Assembly: GCA_012934845.2 (NCBI GenBank)
Contig: WNNJ02002415.1
Coordinates: 1 to 64,000, forward strand
Reading direction: 5' to 3'
Length of the DNA stretch: 64,000 nt
Source: Pomphorhynchus laevis
Taxonomy: Eukaryota > Acanthocephala > Palaeacanthocephala > Echinorhynchida > Pomphorhynchidae
Positions within the stretch are counted from its first letter, which is position 1; every line of letters starts with the position of its first letter. A program made the translations under genes and the position numbers. Under the pieces are notes generated by a model that saw nothing but the letters and a program-made list of their open reading frames with translations, did not search any database and was not told where the DNA came from. Shown in pieces: positions 49,160 to 59,766 of this stretch.

Positions 49160-50210
49160 CCCTATGCGATCCCAACTACATTGGCTGAGTTAAGTGACTC
49201 CATTGTATCATGCTTTTTTTCGTCAATCTTAAAGAGAAGCATCGATGATCAACTGAAAGTAATACTCACTTCCCCTATTAATTTGGGTGGTCTTGGAATT
49301 AATGATCCCACTTTTGTGTGTACTATAGAATTTGGATCGTCCAAAACATTTGTACGCGACTTACAAGCTAGGCTTAGTTAGTGATGCTCTGTACAGTCTT
49401 AAAAGACGACGCTCCAGACAAGTTCATCACTCCGGAAATTCGAATTCAAGAGAATAATAGACCTTGTAATGCGATGTCTTGATTCAACATTGGCCCATTC
49501 TATAGCCTATGCATCCTTCACGGGCGCTTATATATGGCTAAGATCGTTGCCATTAGCTGTTGAGAATTTTTACCTAAGCCTCAAAGAATTTGAAGACGCA
49601 ATTTGCTGTCGATATGGGTGGATACCATCAGATTTGGGTAATTCGAAATGTGCGTGTGGTGATAGCTTTGCCATAGATCATACCCTTTCGTATAAGAAGG
49701 GTGCGCTACCCACGTTACGCCACAACGCTATTCGATACATCTTTGCATCCACGCTGACTATGATATGCTCTGGTGTTACTATCGAAACGCTTCTATCGCA
49801 TGTCCCTGATTCGATTGATTTCAACCGCATGATAACAACACGGAACCCAAACGCCCGCTTGGATGTGATGTGCTCTGGCCTCTTTACCGAAAGATTCGAG
49901 TGGACGTTTTTTGACGTCAGTATATTCTCGGTGCATGCTCAATCTTACGTCAACAGAGAACCATTGTCATCATTTGAATATAATGAATCCCGTAAGTTTG
50001 CCTAATACAACGAACAAATATCTCTGATCGAGCATGGCGGCTTCGTTCCTTTGGTGTTTTCCGCCTCTGGGGGCATTGGCATAAGATCAAATGCAGTACT
50101 CAAATCAATCGCATTCAAGCTTACTATAGCAAGCCTTTTACGATATAACGACGCTATTGTTAATTTAAAGCGCAAGATTGCTTTTGCTGTAATAATCTTC
50201 ATCTTAATGT
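49160..50210 (+). mobile_element. LINE C-terminal fragment with restriction-like endonuclease
   Basis: Frames read VILTSPINLGGLGINDPTF, then (49469-50005) SKCACGDSFAIDHTLSYKKG zinc knuckle, LRHNAIRYIFA, ARLDVMCSG...FEWTFFDVSIF endonuclease core and SSFEYNESRKFA. The sequence then continues past a stop into NEQISLIEHGGFVPLVFSAS. The last knuckle position reads Tyr (LSYKKG) where its relatives have Cys (LACRNG). Same family as 60910-62246. It is broken in at least two places. Confidence 0.75.
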
Positions 50211-50639
50211 TTGAGATCTCCTCGATTGAGCATATGCAACTACAAATCTCAAAACGATTAGAACTAATTTTAAAGTTTGAATTTATGCTTATTTGCGGGA
50301 ACCAATTTGTACTGCTTTTTTTGAAAAACATTATTATTGAAAAAATTCTGTTATCTGCTTGCTCTTTCTTACCACGTCGATCATTAAACTCAAAAATAAA
50401 TCATAGGCCAACTCATATTTTAAAACTTCAAAAGATTCAGATAGCGGTTGATTCAGATATTCTATATGATCAGGCGCTATCTGAAAGTAGTGATAACGAA
50501 GAGGAGGAAGTCTAACGCTATCTATTATGGACATTATACGAAAATGTTAACTATTTCTTTGACATTTTTGTTCTTTTGTTGTAATTCGTAAATTACCTAG
50601 GGTATTTTAATCTAATGTATAATTGTTCAAAAGATTCTA

Positions 50640-51080
50640 ATAGCTTTAGGAAATAAGGATTGCTTTAACGTATTGAATCTGAATAAATACAGATATTTTT
50701 TACTCTGCTTGTGGCACAAATTATCCTAACAGGTATTGTTCCTATTCTTGATACAGCAGGACGCTACTAATCAGTCTGGGTGGGTCTCATCAGCTGCTGG
50801 CCCAGAGCTACATTTCACGTTTCGACCCTTATTATCTGCTTACTCCGTACACCGGTGCTGATCGTATTTGAACTCAGGACGTCTGTATATTGATTCAATG
50901 CTACATCTACTTGGCTGGCTGCTCCAGTGGTGTAAATATACATTGTTGTATATTACTTTTGGTATGGGATCGTATTCTAACGAACTATTAGAAACCTACC
51001 CTATGTATGTGATCCGCTAGCCGAATCACACACATAGCTCCCAAATAAGTAAGCGCATTTCACTAAAAACATGGTCAAAT
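50640..51080 (-). mobile_element. Non-autonomous repeat with a permuted hammerhead-like motif
   Basis: The left part (CTGAATAAATACAGATAT) and right part (AGCTCCCAA...GCATTTCACTAAAA) recur at 28075-28265, which defines a repeat of about 430 bp. It has no coding capacity. The minus-strand motif at 50754-50828 is described separately. It is a candidate solo unit of a retrozyme-like family. Confidence 0.6.
50754..50828 (-). ncRNA. Permuted hammerhead-like RNA
   Basis: Minus strand, 50828 to 50754: GGGTC (stem II), GAA, ACGT (proximal III), loop, TCTGGG (distal III), CAGCAG (stem I), CTGATGA, GACCC (stem II), A, CCCAGA (distal III), loop, GCGT (proximal III), C (cleavage base, complement of 50760), CTGCTG (stem I). 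All stems pair, with one G-U, and the cleavage triplet would be the preferred GUC. The layout is the same as at 36440-36512 with unrelated stem sequences. Confidence 0.75.
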
Positions 51081-51134
51081 CATATTAATTGAATTTTCTA
51101 TTTTAAATAGTTGATACTGATCCATTTTTTATGA

Positions 51135-51830
51135 ACAATGGCAATGGGGCGGAGGGATCCGCCCCATTGCCATTGGGGAGACATTACGTCGTCTTTGCGC
51201 TAAGTGCATTTGCTCCAAACTTCGACAGCGATTTGCCGAATCCCTCCATCCGCACCAGTTCGGTGTAGCGACGCCAAACTGAATGGAACAGATAGTACAT
51301 CAAGCACGTCGGCTACAACAACTTCATGATCAAGATGTCAATTGGGTTTGGGCTTAAATCGACTTGGCTAAAGCTGAACCGGAATTCCTTCGTCAACGCG
51401 ATCAGTAAGAATTTTCCAGAAATTAGTCGATGGACATCATGGTGCTACGGCACTACCTCGAGCCTTCGGTTCGGTAGCCTGAAACCTCTTCAGGTTTAGG
51501 AGGTACCCAACCTATTTCGTGGTTTGCGAGAGAGACAGGCGGACATTCTATTTTATAAGGGCATTCTATTTTCTAAAGGACCCTACTTTAGCAGTTGATT
51601 TTGCTGTAACTAACCCACAACAAAATGCTTATATTTCCATGGCTTCTGAGATCCCTGGCTATGCCGCAAGCAAATATGCCACCTGTGTCAAGGAAAGAAA
51701 ATATTAACGCAAATTAGAGGAGAATGGAAACAGTTTTGCGGCAGCAGTTGTTGAAACTTACGGAGGATGGTACCCCCAAGGGGAAAAGCTAATTCGTTTC
51801 ATTGCTCGTTCTATGTAATGTAGAAACAGT
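51135..51830 (+). mobile_element. LINE reverse transcriptase and C-terminal fragment, third family
   Basis: Frames read RPIAIGETLRRLCAKCICSKL and LHPHQFGVATPN (RT motifs before motif A), then after a gap FLKDPTLAVDFAVTNPQQNAYI and IPGYAASKYATCVKERKY. The terminus is FAAAVVETYGGWYPQG. The RT catalytic centre is missing, so the copy has an internal deletion as well as frame breaks. Confidence 0.6.
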
Positions 51831-52208
51831 ACCCCGTATTGCAGCACAGCGGGTCAGTTATTTCAGCGCGTGTCCGTCGCACTGATGAGAGGAAATGCAA
51901 AAGCGATCCTCAAAAGTCTTGACGAGATGGGCCAACCCTTACTAGAGAAAAGTCTTGGATATTGTGAAGACCCATCTCCGCGACTCTTTTCTATGAGTAA
52001 CCTTACACTGCCCAAGGCCCAGTCAGTTGAGGTAGTTCATGACTCCAATATTCGGACAGCTTCCGTCGTCAAAGACGACCATTCTGAGGTTGACATGCCT
52101 ATCCTGCAACTTATGTCTCCACGACGAACTTCGGCATATCACTCCACATCTAATCAACCAAATAATGGTTCTTTGCCGCTTTAGCAATCACCAACAATTA
52201 AGTAGGGG

Positions 52209-53622
52209 TTGATATCGCATCAACCGAATATTGATAAACATACTGATGGAACTGCAACATTATCCAGATTACCACTTGCATCATTTTCGAGCCTTCCATT
52301 TGGAAATTCAAATTTTACTGAAATACAACAAAATATTTTTGGCACTATTCAGACTAATCAACATGCAATTCAAAACCTTCTAAGTAATAATTTGGCTCAA
52401 GGACTTATGAGTAATCCTGCATTGCTTAGTTCAATTAAGCTTAACAATCCACAAATGCAAAGAGTGGTGGAGCAGAACCATGAGATTTCACAATTCTTTT
52501 ACAATCCGGATTTTATGCGTCAAACAATGGAAATGATTAATAATCCTACATCTATACAGGAAATTACGATACAGCCCTGATTAACCTTGAGAGTTTACCG
52601 AGTGGATATAATGTTCGACAGAGAATTTATCGCGATTTTCAAGAAACAATGCTTAATGTGGCACATGAGCAGTTTGGCGATAACCATCTGAATACTAATT
52701 CTAGCTCATCTAGTACAGCTAACACTAGTCAAGTAGGAACTGAAAATACAAACCTCCTGCCTAACTCGGGGGCATCTCAGAATACTGCATTTCAAAGTAA
52801 TCGATCTGCATCCATTTTAAGTCATTTGCCATTTAATTTAGTCGCTTCGTCTAGATCATATGTATCTAATACAAACCGTTTAGAGTCGCCTTTGCAATCT
52901 ACATCAAGCGAAAACACTAATCGGTATTCTACGATGAACCCTCAACAATTATTAGTAGGCGCTGCTGAAAATCCTCGCATGTTAATCGACATGTTGCGGG
53001 CATCCAGTTTTAACCCAAACATGGATAATTGTATCCGCGATCCTTGTATTATACATAATCTGCTGGGTACATATGAATTTATACAGGACGAAAGAGAAAG
53101 AGAACAAGTACATCGTGTAATTCATGAGTGTATAAGTCAGTGGCCAATACCTATTCGTGCTCTATGCACAAATCCTCGAGCATTGAGGACGATTGTACAA
53201 ATTCTACAGAACCTAATTCGTCTTAGGGACACATCCCCACTAGTATATTCACAGTTGATATCTTCAAATATAGGCGGTCTCGGTGATAATCAAATGAATA
53301 GTCAACCTAATTCATCTAATGTGGATTCTATTTGATCACCAAGCAATAGACAAACAACTTATGCAACAACAGCATTTCAAAATTTACAATACTCAAATCA
53401 AGATTATATTGCTTCGTTGTTTCAAACATTAGTTCGTCTTCATTCCCAGCAACATCAGCCGACAATCAGCAAACAAACCAAACTCAAGAACAACTTTATT
53501 CATCCGAACTTGTACAAATGCAGACAGTGGGATTCCATAGCCGTGATACTAATTTTGAAGCGCTTTTTGCATCTATGAGGGACGCAAAAACGGCTGTAGA
53601 ACGTATTGAAGATTCTTGACTT
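52209..53622 (+). pseudogene. Ubiquilin retropseudogene
   Basis: Intronless and matching the body of ubiquilin, a shuttle protein that brings ubiquitylated clients to the proteasome. The STI1-type region reads NPQMQRVVEQNHEISQFFYNPDFMRQTMEM, then ALINLESLPSGYNVRQRIYRDFQETMLNVAHEQFG. At the end a UBA domain reads SSELVQMQTVGFHSRDTNFEALFASMRDAKTAVERI before TGA. The N-terminal ubiquitin-like domain is missing. A frameshift lies at about 52570, where the first frame ends and the sequence continues from 52581 in another. There is a stop at 53333-53335, and further shifts precede the UBA (about 53340-53500). No poly(A) is preserved. A LINE fragment is just upstream. Confidence 0.85.
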
Positions 53623-53654
53623 TTATAATTTATTAATTATTAAAATGTTGATTT

Positions 53655-53780
53655 ATTAAAAAATAGAGCTGGGTAAAAGAAAGGAAGAAATTATTTTTGA
53701 TATTTCGCTAACTTCTGTTAGCATCCTCAGAAAATTACTCTTCTGAAGTAATTTTTTCTTTTCTTTGATCCAGCTCAAAG
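53655..53780 (-). ncRNA. PLE-related repeat end with small hammerhead motif and inverted ends
   Basis: On the minus strand: AATTTT, CTGAGGA, TGCTAACAGAAGTTAGC hairpin, GAA, ATAT palindrome, C, AAAAATAATT. Outer ends GAGCTGGGTAAAAGAAAGG (left) and CTTTGATCCAGCTC (right) are inverted relative to each other. It looks like a short foldback made of two ends of the same PLE-related repeat. Confidence 0.55.
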
Positions 53781-53849
53781 TTGAAAATCAGGAAATTTTT
53801 TACCAGTCATATTCGATTATAAGGTTAGCTGAGCTTGACTCATATACTA

Positions 53850-54240
53850 TTTATGATCTGTTCACAGTTAAAGAGATTATACCGGCTCTTGATATCATGG
53901 CTGATAATAAAGCAGCGGACCGGATGAAATTTGTGTAGGGCACTTAAAGTCAACATTTTTTATCTTGTCTCGATATTGGTATCAGTTATTTAATGGTAAC
54001 CTTTTTGAAACGCCTACACCGTCATCATGGCGAGACAGTGCCGAAGATTCTATATAAAGGAAAGGGTAACATGAATTCTCCAGATTCGTACAGGGGGATT
54101 GCTTACTGAATCATTCATATAAACTTTTAAGATGTGTAATTGCGAGGTATATTCAGTGCTTTTGTTCGGTATGTCTCCCTTCATAACAATTTAGTTTTTG
54201 GAGATGACTATCTACTACATACGCTTTTAATATTATTCGA
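53850..54240 (+). mobile_element. LINE reverse transcriptase fragment
   Basis: Frames include LFETPTPSSWRDS, then YKGKGNMNSPDSYRGIAY and a KLLRCVIARYIQ-like helix. SPDSYRGIA is the conserved RT stretch preceding motif A in non-LTR elements. It is short and broken. Confidence 0.5.
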
Positions 54241-54369
54241 AATCGCGTAGTTTCGTCGTTTATATATACAGTATTCGGTGAGTTTCTAAACGTCGCCCAG
54301 GATCACCCATAGTGATTCGATTTTATAATGTTATGTAATATTTTGAACTGGTGAAAAATATGTAATATT

Positions 54370-55291
54370 TTGAACTTCATTTTGTTGAGATATATCCGGA
54401 CCTCTTCGACTAACTTGTATTTTAGCTGGCTACATAATAGCTTCAGCTATCAGGTCGCATTACGACAGAAAACATGCTGTCCAGGCAACTCCGCAGGGCG
54501 GGACTCATCAGTAGACGTCCCTGTATCATCGTTGTTTCGTCCCTCAGCATGCACTATATTGACGATAAACATGGTGGTCCTCCATCAGATTGAAATGATG
54601 CATTGAAATCGTCTCGTTGATAGTCGGTTGAATTTCATTTTGTTGAGATATTTCCGGACCTCTTTGACTAACTTGTATTTTAGCTGGCTACCTAATATCT
54701 TCAGCTATCAGGTCGCATTACGACAGCATGCAAAGCATGCTGTCCAGACAACTCCACAAGGCGGGACTCATCAGTGGACGTCCCTGTATCATCGTTGTTT
54801 CGTCCCTCAGCATGCACTATATTGACGATAAACATGGTGGTAATCCATCAGATTGAAATGATGCGTTGAAATTGTCTTGTTGGTAGTCAATTAAATTTCA
54901 TTTTGTTGAGATATTTCCGGACCTCTTCGACTAACTTGTATTTTAGCTGACTACATAATAGCTTCAGCTATCAGGTCGCATTACGACAGAAAGCATGCTG
55001 TCCAGACAATTCCACATGGCGGGACTCATTAGTGGGCGTCCCTGTATCATTGTTGTTTCGTCCCTGGGCATGCAATATATTGACGATAAACATGGTAGTC
55101 CTCCATCAGATTGAAATGATGCATTAAAATCGTCTTGTTGGTAGTCGGTTGAATTTCATTTTGTTGAGATATTTCCGGACCTCTTCGACTTGCTAGTATT
55201 TTAGCTGGCTACATAATAGCTTCAGCTATCAGGTCGCATTACAACAGAAAGCATGCTGTGCAGACAACTCTACAGGGCGGGACTCATTAGA
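54370..55291 (-). mobile_element. Tandem array of about 3.5 units of about 260 bp (retrozyme-like)
   Basis: Units start at about 54372, 54632, 54893 and 55152, each with TTCATTTTGTTGAGATAT. The last is cut at about 55291. Units are about 90% alike. Three contain the permuted hammerhead motif on the minus strand (54479-54543, 54742-54806, 55000-55064) and the fourth has only its first half. Size, tandem order and ribozyme content fit a retrozyme. Units differ from one another more than those of the 370-bp array, so this array is older. Confidence 0.7.
54742..54806 (-). ncRNA. Permuted hammerhead-like RNA in the 260-bp unit (second copy)
   Basis: Minus strand, 54806 to 54742: GGGAC (stem II), GAA, ACAAC (proximal III), loop, ACAGGG (distal III), GTCCA (stem I), CTGATGA, GTCCC (stem II), G, CCTTGT (distal III, one G-U), loop, GTTGT (proximal III), C (cleavage base, complement of 54747), TGGAC (stem I). 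All stems form. In the first copy stem I keeps pairing by a T-G wobble but the base beside the cleavage position is changed. The third copy has CTAATGA. Confidence 0.72.
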
Positions 55292-55344
55292 TCCCAAATC
55301 TATTTAACCTTCCCCAATGCAACGCAAGCAAAGACTTTGTAAGA

Positions 55345-55850
55345 TTGACGAGCGAGATACAGAGAAAATTTAATACTTTCGAGAAAAGAAATGACAACAC
55401 TTTAAAAGGATTAGCTGTATTATTTCAAATAGTACTGCAAATAATAGATACTATGAAGATCAGTTCCATCAGAAAGACATTCGAAAGGCGAATGGGAATG
55501 TGGAACGAAGGCAACCTGGATGAAATCATCACGGGAACGAGATATCATCAGGCGAAGAGATTAATCCAAATAAATGGTCTGACATCTAAACGAGGAAAAG
55601 ATGCAGCAAGAGTCGCTAAGTTTACCAGAATGGACTGAATCGGAAAAGCAAGTAGACTACAGATGAATGATAACCCGGAAGCTAGCCTCGTATCTCTCGA
55701 TCACATGATTAGGGAAACTACTGTGCGCGAAAAATTAGCATCCCTCTATCCAAGGGGGAGCATGTACATACTGAGTGTTTGCTACGAGCACCATTGCACA
55801 ACTGTGTACAACACCACGAATCGAGGATTCATGAACTGAATGCCGAAGAC
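55345..55850 (+). mobile_element. LINE N-proximal fragment (7160-10181 family)
   Basis: IRKTFERRMGMWNEGNLDEIITGTRYHQAKR, then RGKDAARVAKFTRM, parallels IRKALLRRMDDWNLGKYKELFDEASILQRR...KKFSRFMRAGK in the 7160-10181 element. Beyond a stop it continues ASLVSLDHMIRETTVREKLASLYP. It lacks the RT. Confidence 0.6.
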
Positions 55851-56600
55851 ATTCAGTTCATGCGTGATACGTGCAGCGAGATCTGTGCGAGGTTCAGCTA
55901 GCCTATCAGACGCTAATGCAATCTTATGGCAATCTTTTCAAAAGAAAAGATCTGTAAGCTTTGTTATAGGATTTACATTTTTTATTACAGTTATTCCGTA
56001 CCTATCTGTCAAATCCTTAACATCATATTCTTCTGCTAACGACGGGACATCCCTTAGAATTCCCGTAGCACGCATAGAAGTGTCAGTGACTTTGATTCCT
56101 TTTATTTGTTGGAGCTTTATCCGGAACGTTTCTTTTATATTACATTTTTGAATGTTATTCTGGCAAAACCATCTTTCAAAATGTACCGCTCAAAGATACT
56201 TTCCCGATAGATGTTATCTTTGACGGTACCTATAATATTCTTTTAAAAAGTTGTTTTTACCTTCGTCATTATCCCAAGTTATTTTCAGCGCAAAAGCGTC
56301 CTAGGGGAATATCTGAATCATCAATTGTGGACAAGAATAAATCCATACCTATAGATGAAAAGGAGTTTGTATCAGTTCCAGTCAAAGAATAATTGTAGAA
56401 CAATATAAAACGTGCTGAATTGTGTTAAAAAAAGAAATCTTTTGTTATAAGAATTTGTAAATCAAGAAATTCGTCGTATATTTCTCAAAGATATTTTCAC
56501 ATTCGTCGTATTGTATATATTAATCTCACAAACTTCTTTAGGTCCACTGAATTGCAAAATTAGGTTGTAAATAGTTTTAATCAAGAATTTTTAACCCATG
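55850..56600. other. Unassigned stretch
   Basis: A minus-strand frame (about 56150-55860) reads FRIKLQQIKGIKVTDTSMRA and LRDVPSLAEEYDVKDLTDRYG, possibly mobile-element derived, but it was not recognised. The remainder is AT-rich. Confidence 0.35.
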
Positions 56601-56639
56601 TTTAAAATTTAACTCGTTTTAATAAAAATTGAGTAGAAA

Positions 56640-57630
56640 TTAGAAATATATAAAACTAGAGTATTATAGATTACGACAATTCTCATATTCACTGCGGTTT
56701 TAAGTTCATCATATATTCTATGTTTATTCCTCTCATTCTGCCCGTTTGAGTTGCGCAATCCAAAATTGCTCTCTTGCTTTTCGATGTAAATCATTAAGCA
56801 ATTCATGTTCGATTACAACATAATCGAATGCATCATTGGATGTATCATGCTTGATTAAGCAGTGGTGTACGATTGCATCGCGATCCGTTAAACCCTTGTT
56901 TAAATCGCTACGTCGATTATTAAGTCAGATGTTCATTGACAATCGTGATTCACCAACATACTGCACATCGCGTATTTTGCATGTGGCTAGATATACGACG
57001 CCCTTCGATGCACAACTCGTAAAGGATTTTACATAATATGTCAGCTTGGTACTGCTACTACGATACCTATTGGTCTCGAGAATATGCTAACAGCATTTCG
57101 CTCTTGAGCGTAGACATCTACGACAGTTACATCTCACACGCTCAGAATCAGAAGTTAGTTTTGAACGAATCAGTAAATTTTTAATTGACTGATCTTGTTT
57201 TCGATAAATACTAATATGTATCTTCTGCATTATGGAAACGTAATTTTGTCTTTTAATAATGTCTTTATGTATCCCGATAATTTAAGAAGGCATTTGTGAT
57301 TCTCTATACCAATTGATAATTTCGTTTGAGAGCTTATTAATAAGCTCTCTTATTTGAGAGCTTTCATTTTTGTTGATTTCCTTATGCCATTTTGAAATAG
57401 ATTGACGTTCAGATATTAATATTTCTCGATTTTTATAGCCCCCTCTTTAATTCATCTCTTACTATGTTAAGCCATTTCTGCCGCTCTAGGTTGGTGGAGC
57501 GGCATATTCTTAAGATTCTTAACATTTCATTAAAATCATATTTCGTTTTACGTTTGAGTGATGATTGCTAGTTGTGTGAATATACATTTTATCACATCCC
57601 GGCTTTCTACACATGGTTGTTGATATGTTG
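56640..57630 (-). mobile_element. Penelope-like GIY-YIG fragment, third family
   Basis: On the minus strand: HTTSNHHSNVKRNMILMKC thumb-region block (about 57590-57530), a degraded linker, then CASKGVVYLATC...VQYVGESRLSMNI (GIY-YIG strands), NNRRSDLNKGLTDRDAIVHH, and EHELLNDLHRKAREQFWIAQLKR. It differs in sequence from both GIY-YIG copies near the left edge. Several breaks. Confidence 0.7.
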
Positions 57631-57719
57631 CCATTTGAATTTTTCATAATCCAAGAAGTCTGTAGGAACCGATATGTCTTCATTTCCAATAAGCACATAT
57701 CATTTCCAACAAGCACATA

Positions 57720-58340
57720 TCAACATCCAACACGTCAACTCAAACTACCCCCGTCGTTTCTAATGTCCTTTCTCCACACACCGACCCAGCCACCATATAC
57801 ACTTCCCATTCTATGCCATCTTCACTCCCCCCCCACGTCCCGTACTTCCCGTCTCGTTTCTCAATAACATGCATCCATCAATCAAAATCACCTCCACCAA
57901 CCTCCACTATCCTTCCACTCATAACCTTTCCTCACATCGCTTGCCACCCTCTTTATTATCATTATCCTCCATGTCTCCCGTCGTCAAAGCAAATCCCTCC
58001 AAATCATCAACTGCCAGCTCTAATATCGTGATCTCACCTAATCACGTCAGTCGTCCTCCTTTACGGAAGCGCTTTGCTTCTCGCGATCGTTGCGTCATTG
58101 TCACTAATATCACGCCTTCTAACTCCTTATCTCCGCAAGCACGTCTGGACCACGATGTTTCCGCCTTCAGATCCATCATCTCGTCTATTGTTCCTGCGGA
58201 TAAACCATCCTTTTTCAAGGACATTTCTTCTGTCGCATTCATCCATCTAAACACATCTCGTCAATCTCATCCTTCCCAGCCCCTCTCCTAAAAATTGTTC
58301 ATAAGCATCACTCTCACGCGTCTTCTGTCCTCTCTCAACG
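57720..58340 (+). mobile_element. LINE ORF1-like fragment (left part, interrupted by PLE-B)
   Basis: Rich in C and in Pro/Ser/Thr codons at first, then RKRFASRDRCVIVTNITPSNSLSPQARLDHDVSAFRSIISSI and ISSVAFIHLNTSRQSHPSQPL. This matches the ORF1 core of the 43 kb LINE (RSCCVLFANLSESA...RLDNDVDAVRTIISTM). The base composition is strikingly GC/C-rich for this window, so it probably belongs to a different, younger LINE subfamily. It is cut at about 58340 by PLE-B. Confidence 0.7.
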
Positions 58341-58382
58341 ATTAAAACTAATGTCATCTTAAAATGACATCTTTTATGTCAT

Positions 58383-59766
58383 TTTACATAAAAATCCAAT
58401 AAAACCTAGGTTCATATGTAGTGCGTTTAAATGTACATTAAAACCACTTTCTGTCTATATGAATAAAATACTTAAAGTAATTAAAGCACACTTAAAAAAA
58501 TATTGCAAGGTAATCGAAATTAATACTAATATAAAACACTATTTCAGTATTAATTCTACAAAAGAATTTTTAGAACAGACAAAAGGAATAAATTTTTAAA
58601 ATATAAAAACATACGATTTTAGTACGCTATATACAAATCTGAATTTAGTAGATTTGTATATAAAGGCGTTTAATTATAACGCCTTTCTAACAAAAATTAA
58701 ACCATCAAGTAAATATAAATATATGGATAAAATTGAATTAATAGAATCCTTAAATATTTTGATAAATCAAAATTATTTAAAAGTAGGGACATCAATATTT
58801 AGACAAGTAAAAGGTGTTCCAATGGGTGGTAATAGTAGCCCAATTATAGCTGACTTGTTTTTAAGCTTTATAGAATATGAATTTGTTCATAACTGTGTAA
58901 AAACTAAATCTAAACAATATAAATATATGAAATATATGTTTCGATACATTGATGATATATGTGTATTTAATTCTAATAATTTTTATTCAATTAGTGAGCA
59001 CATTTATCCAGAAAGCCTTATTCTTAACAAAACCAATATTAATGATAAAGAAGGTGTATATCTAGATATGAACATTAAATTAACATTAACTAAAACTACT
59101 GTTAATTTATATCGTAAAGATGACATATTTAAATTTACAAGAAACATATTTTTGCATGAGCATTCATGCATACCATATAATATAAAATATAATACATTAA
59201 ATAATGAAATTTTAAGAATTGCAATAATATGTAATGATATTGGCTTTCTTCAAAATCATTTAAATAATTTAATAGATACATATTTTAAACTAGGTTACTA
59301 TAAAAATAACATCAAGCAGAAAATAGTAAAATATATAAATCAACACAATAATATAAAGAATAAATTTAAACTCTTAAGTGGCAAATTTTTATGGATGGAT
59401 AATAAATAATATACTTTGTATTAGAATAAGATACTAGATAGTTATTTCAGAGGAAATACATCATTAGCATGTATTTGGCACCGCTGCCATGATGGGTAGA
59501 GGAGTTAGGTGCCGAAACCTGATAGCATAGCAGTTCCTCCTGATGACCTCTAATTCTTATTCTGATACAACGTCTGTTATTTATTAGTCAATTCATAAAA
59601 ATGACTTTTTAAATTTCAATTTTTTATTTTAACTTGATATAAATTATAGAAAATCTAAAAACAATTAATAATTTTAATATTTAATTATTAAATTTTGATT
59701 TAGCATTATTATGCTTTGTTTTGTTTATAATTATATTAAATACGTAGACTCAGTTAGCTGATTTAA
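58383..59766 (+). mobile_element. PLE-B 3' half inserted into a LINE
   Basis: Starts within the KNPIKPRFICSAFKCTLKPLS region, has a long open RT stretch (58654-59409) with GVPMGGNSSPIIADL and RYIDDICVFN, and ends with the full tail at 59766. LINE sequence lies on both sides (57720-58340 and 59767-60775). The tail (59477-59553) carries the compensatory GGCACC/GGTGCC change. There are few breaks. Confidence 0.85.

Noticed and set aside
50002-50534. Frames on both strands downstream of the 49-50 kb LINE end
   Set aside because: The first part is LINE coding sequence in another frame; the rest has no recognisable domain.
54370-54825. Small frames in the 260-bp units
   Set aside because: They change frame and length between units and are not conserved as protein.
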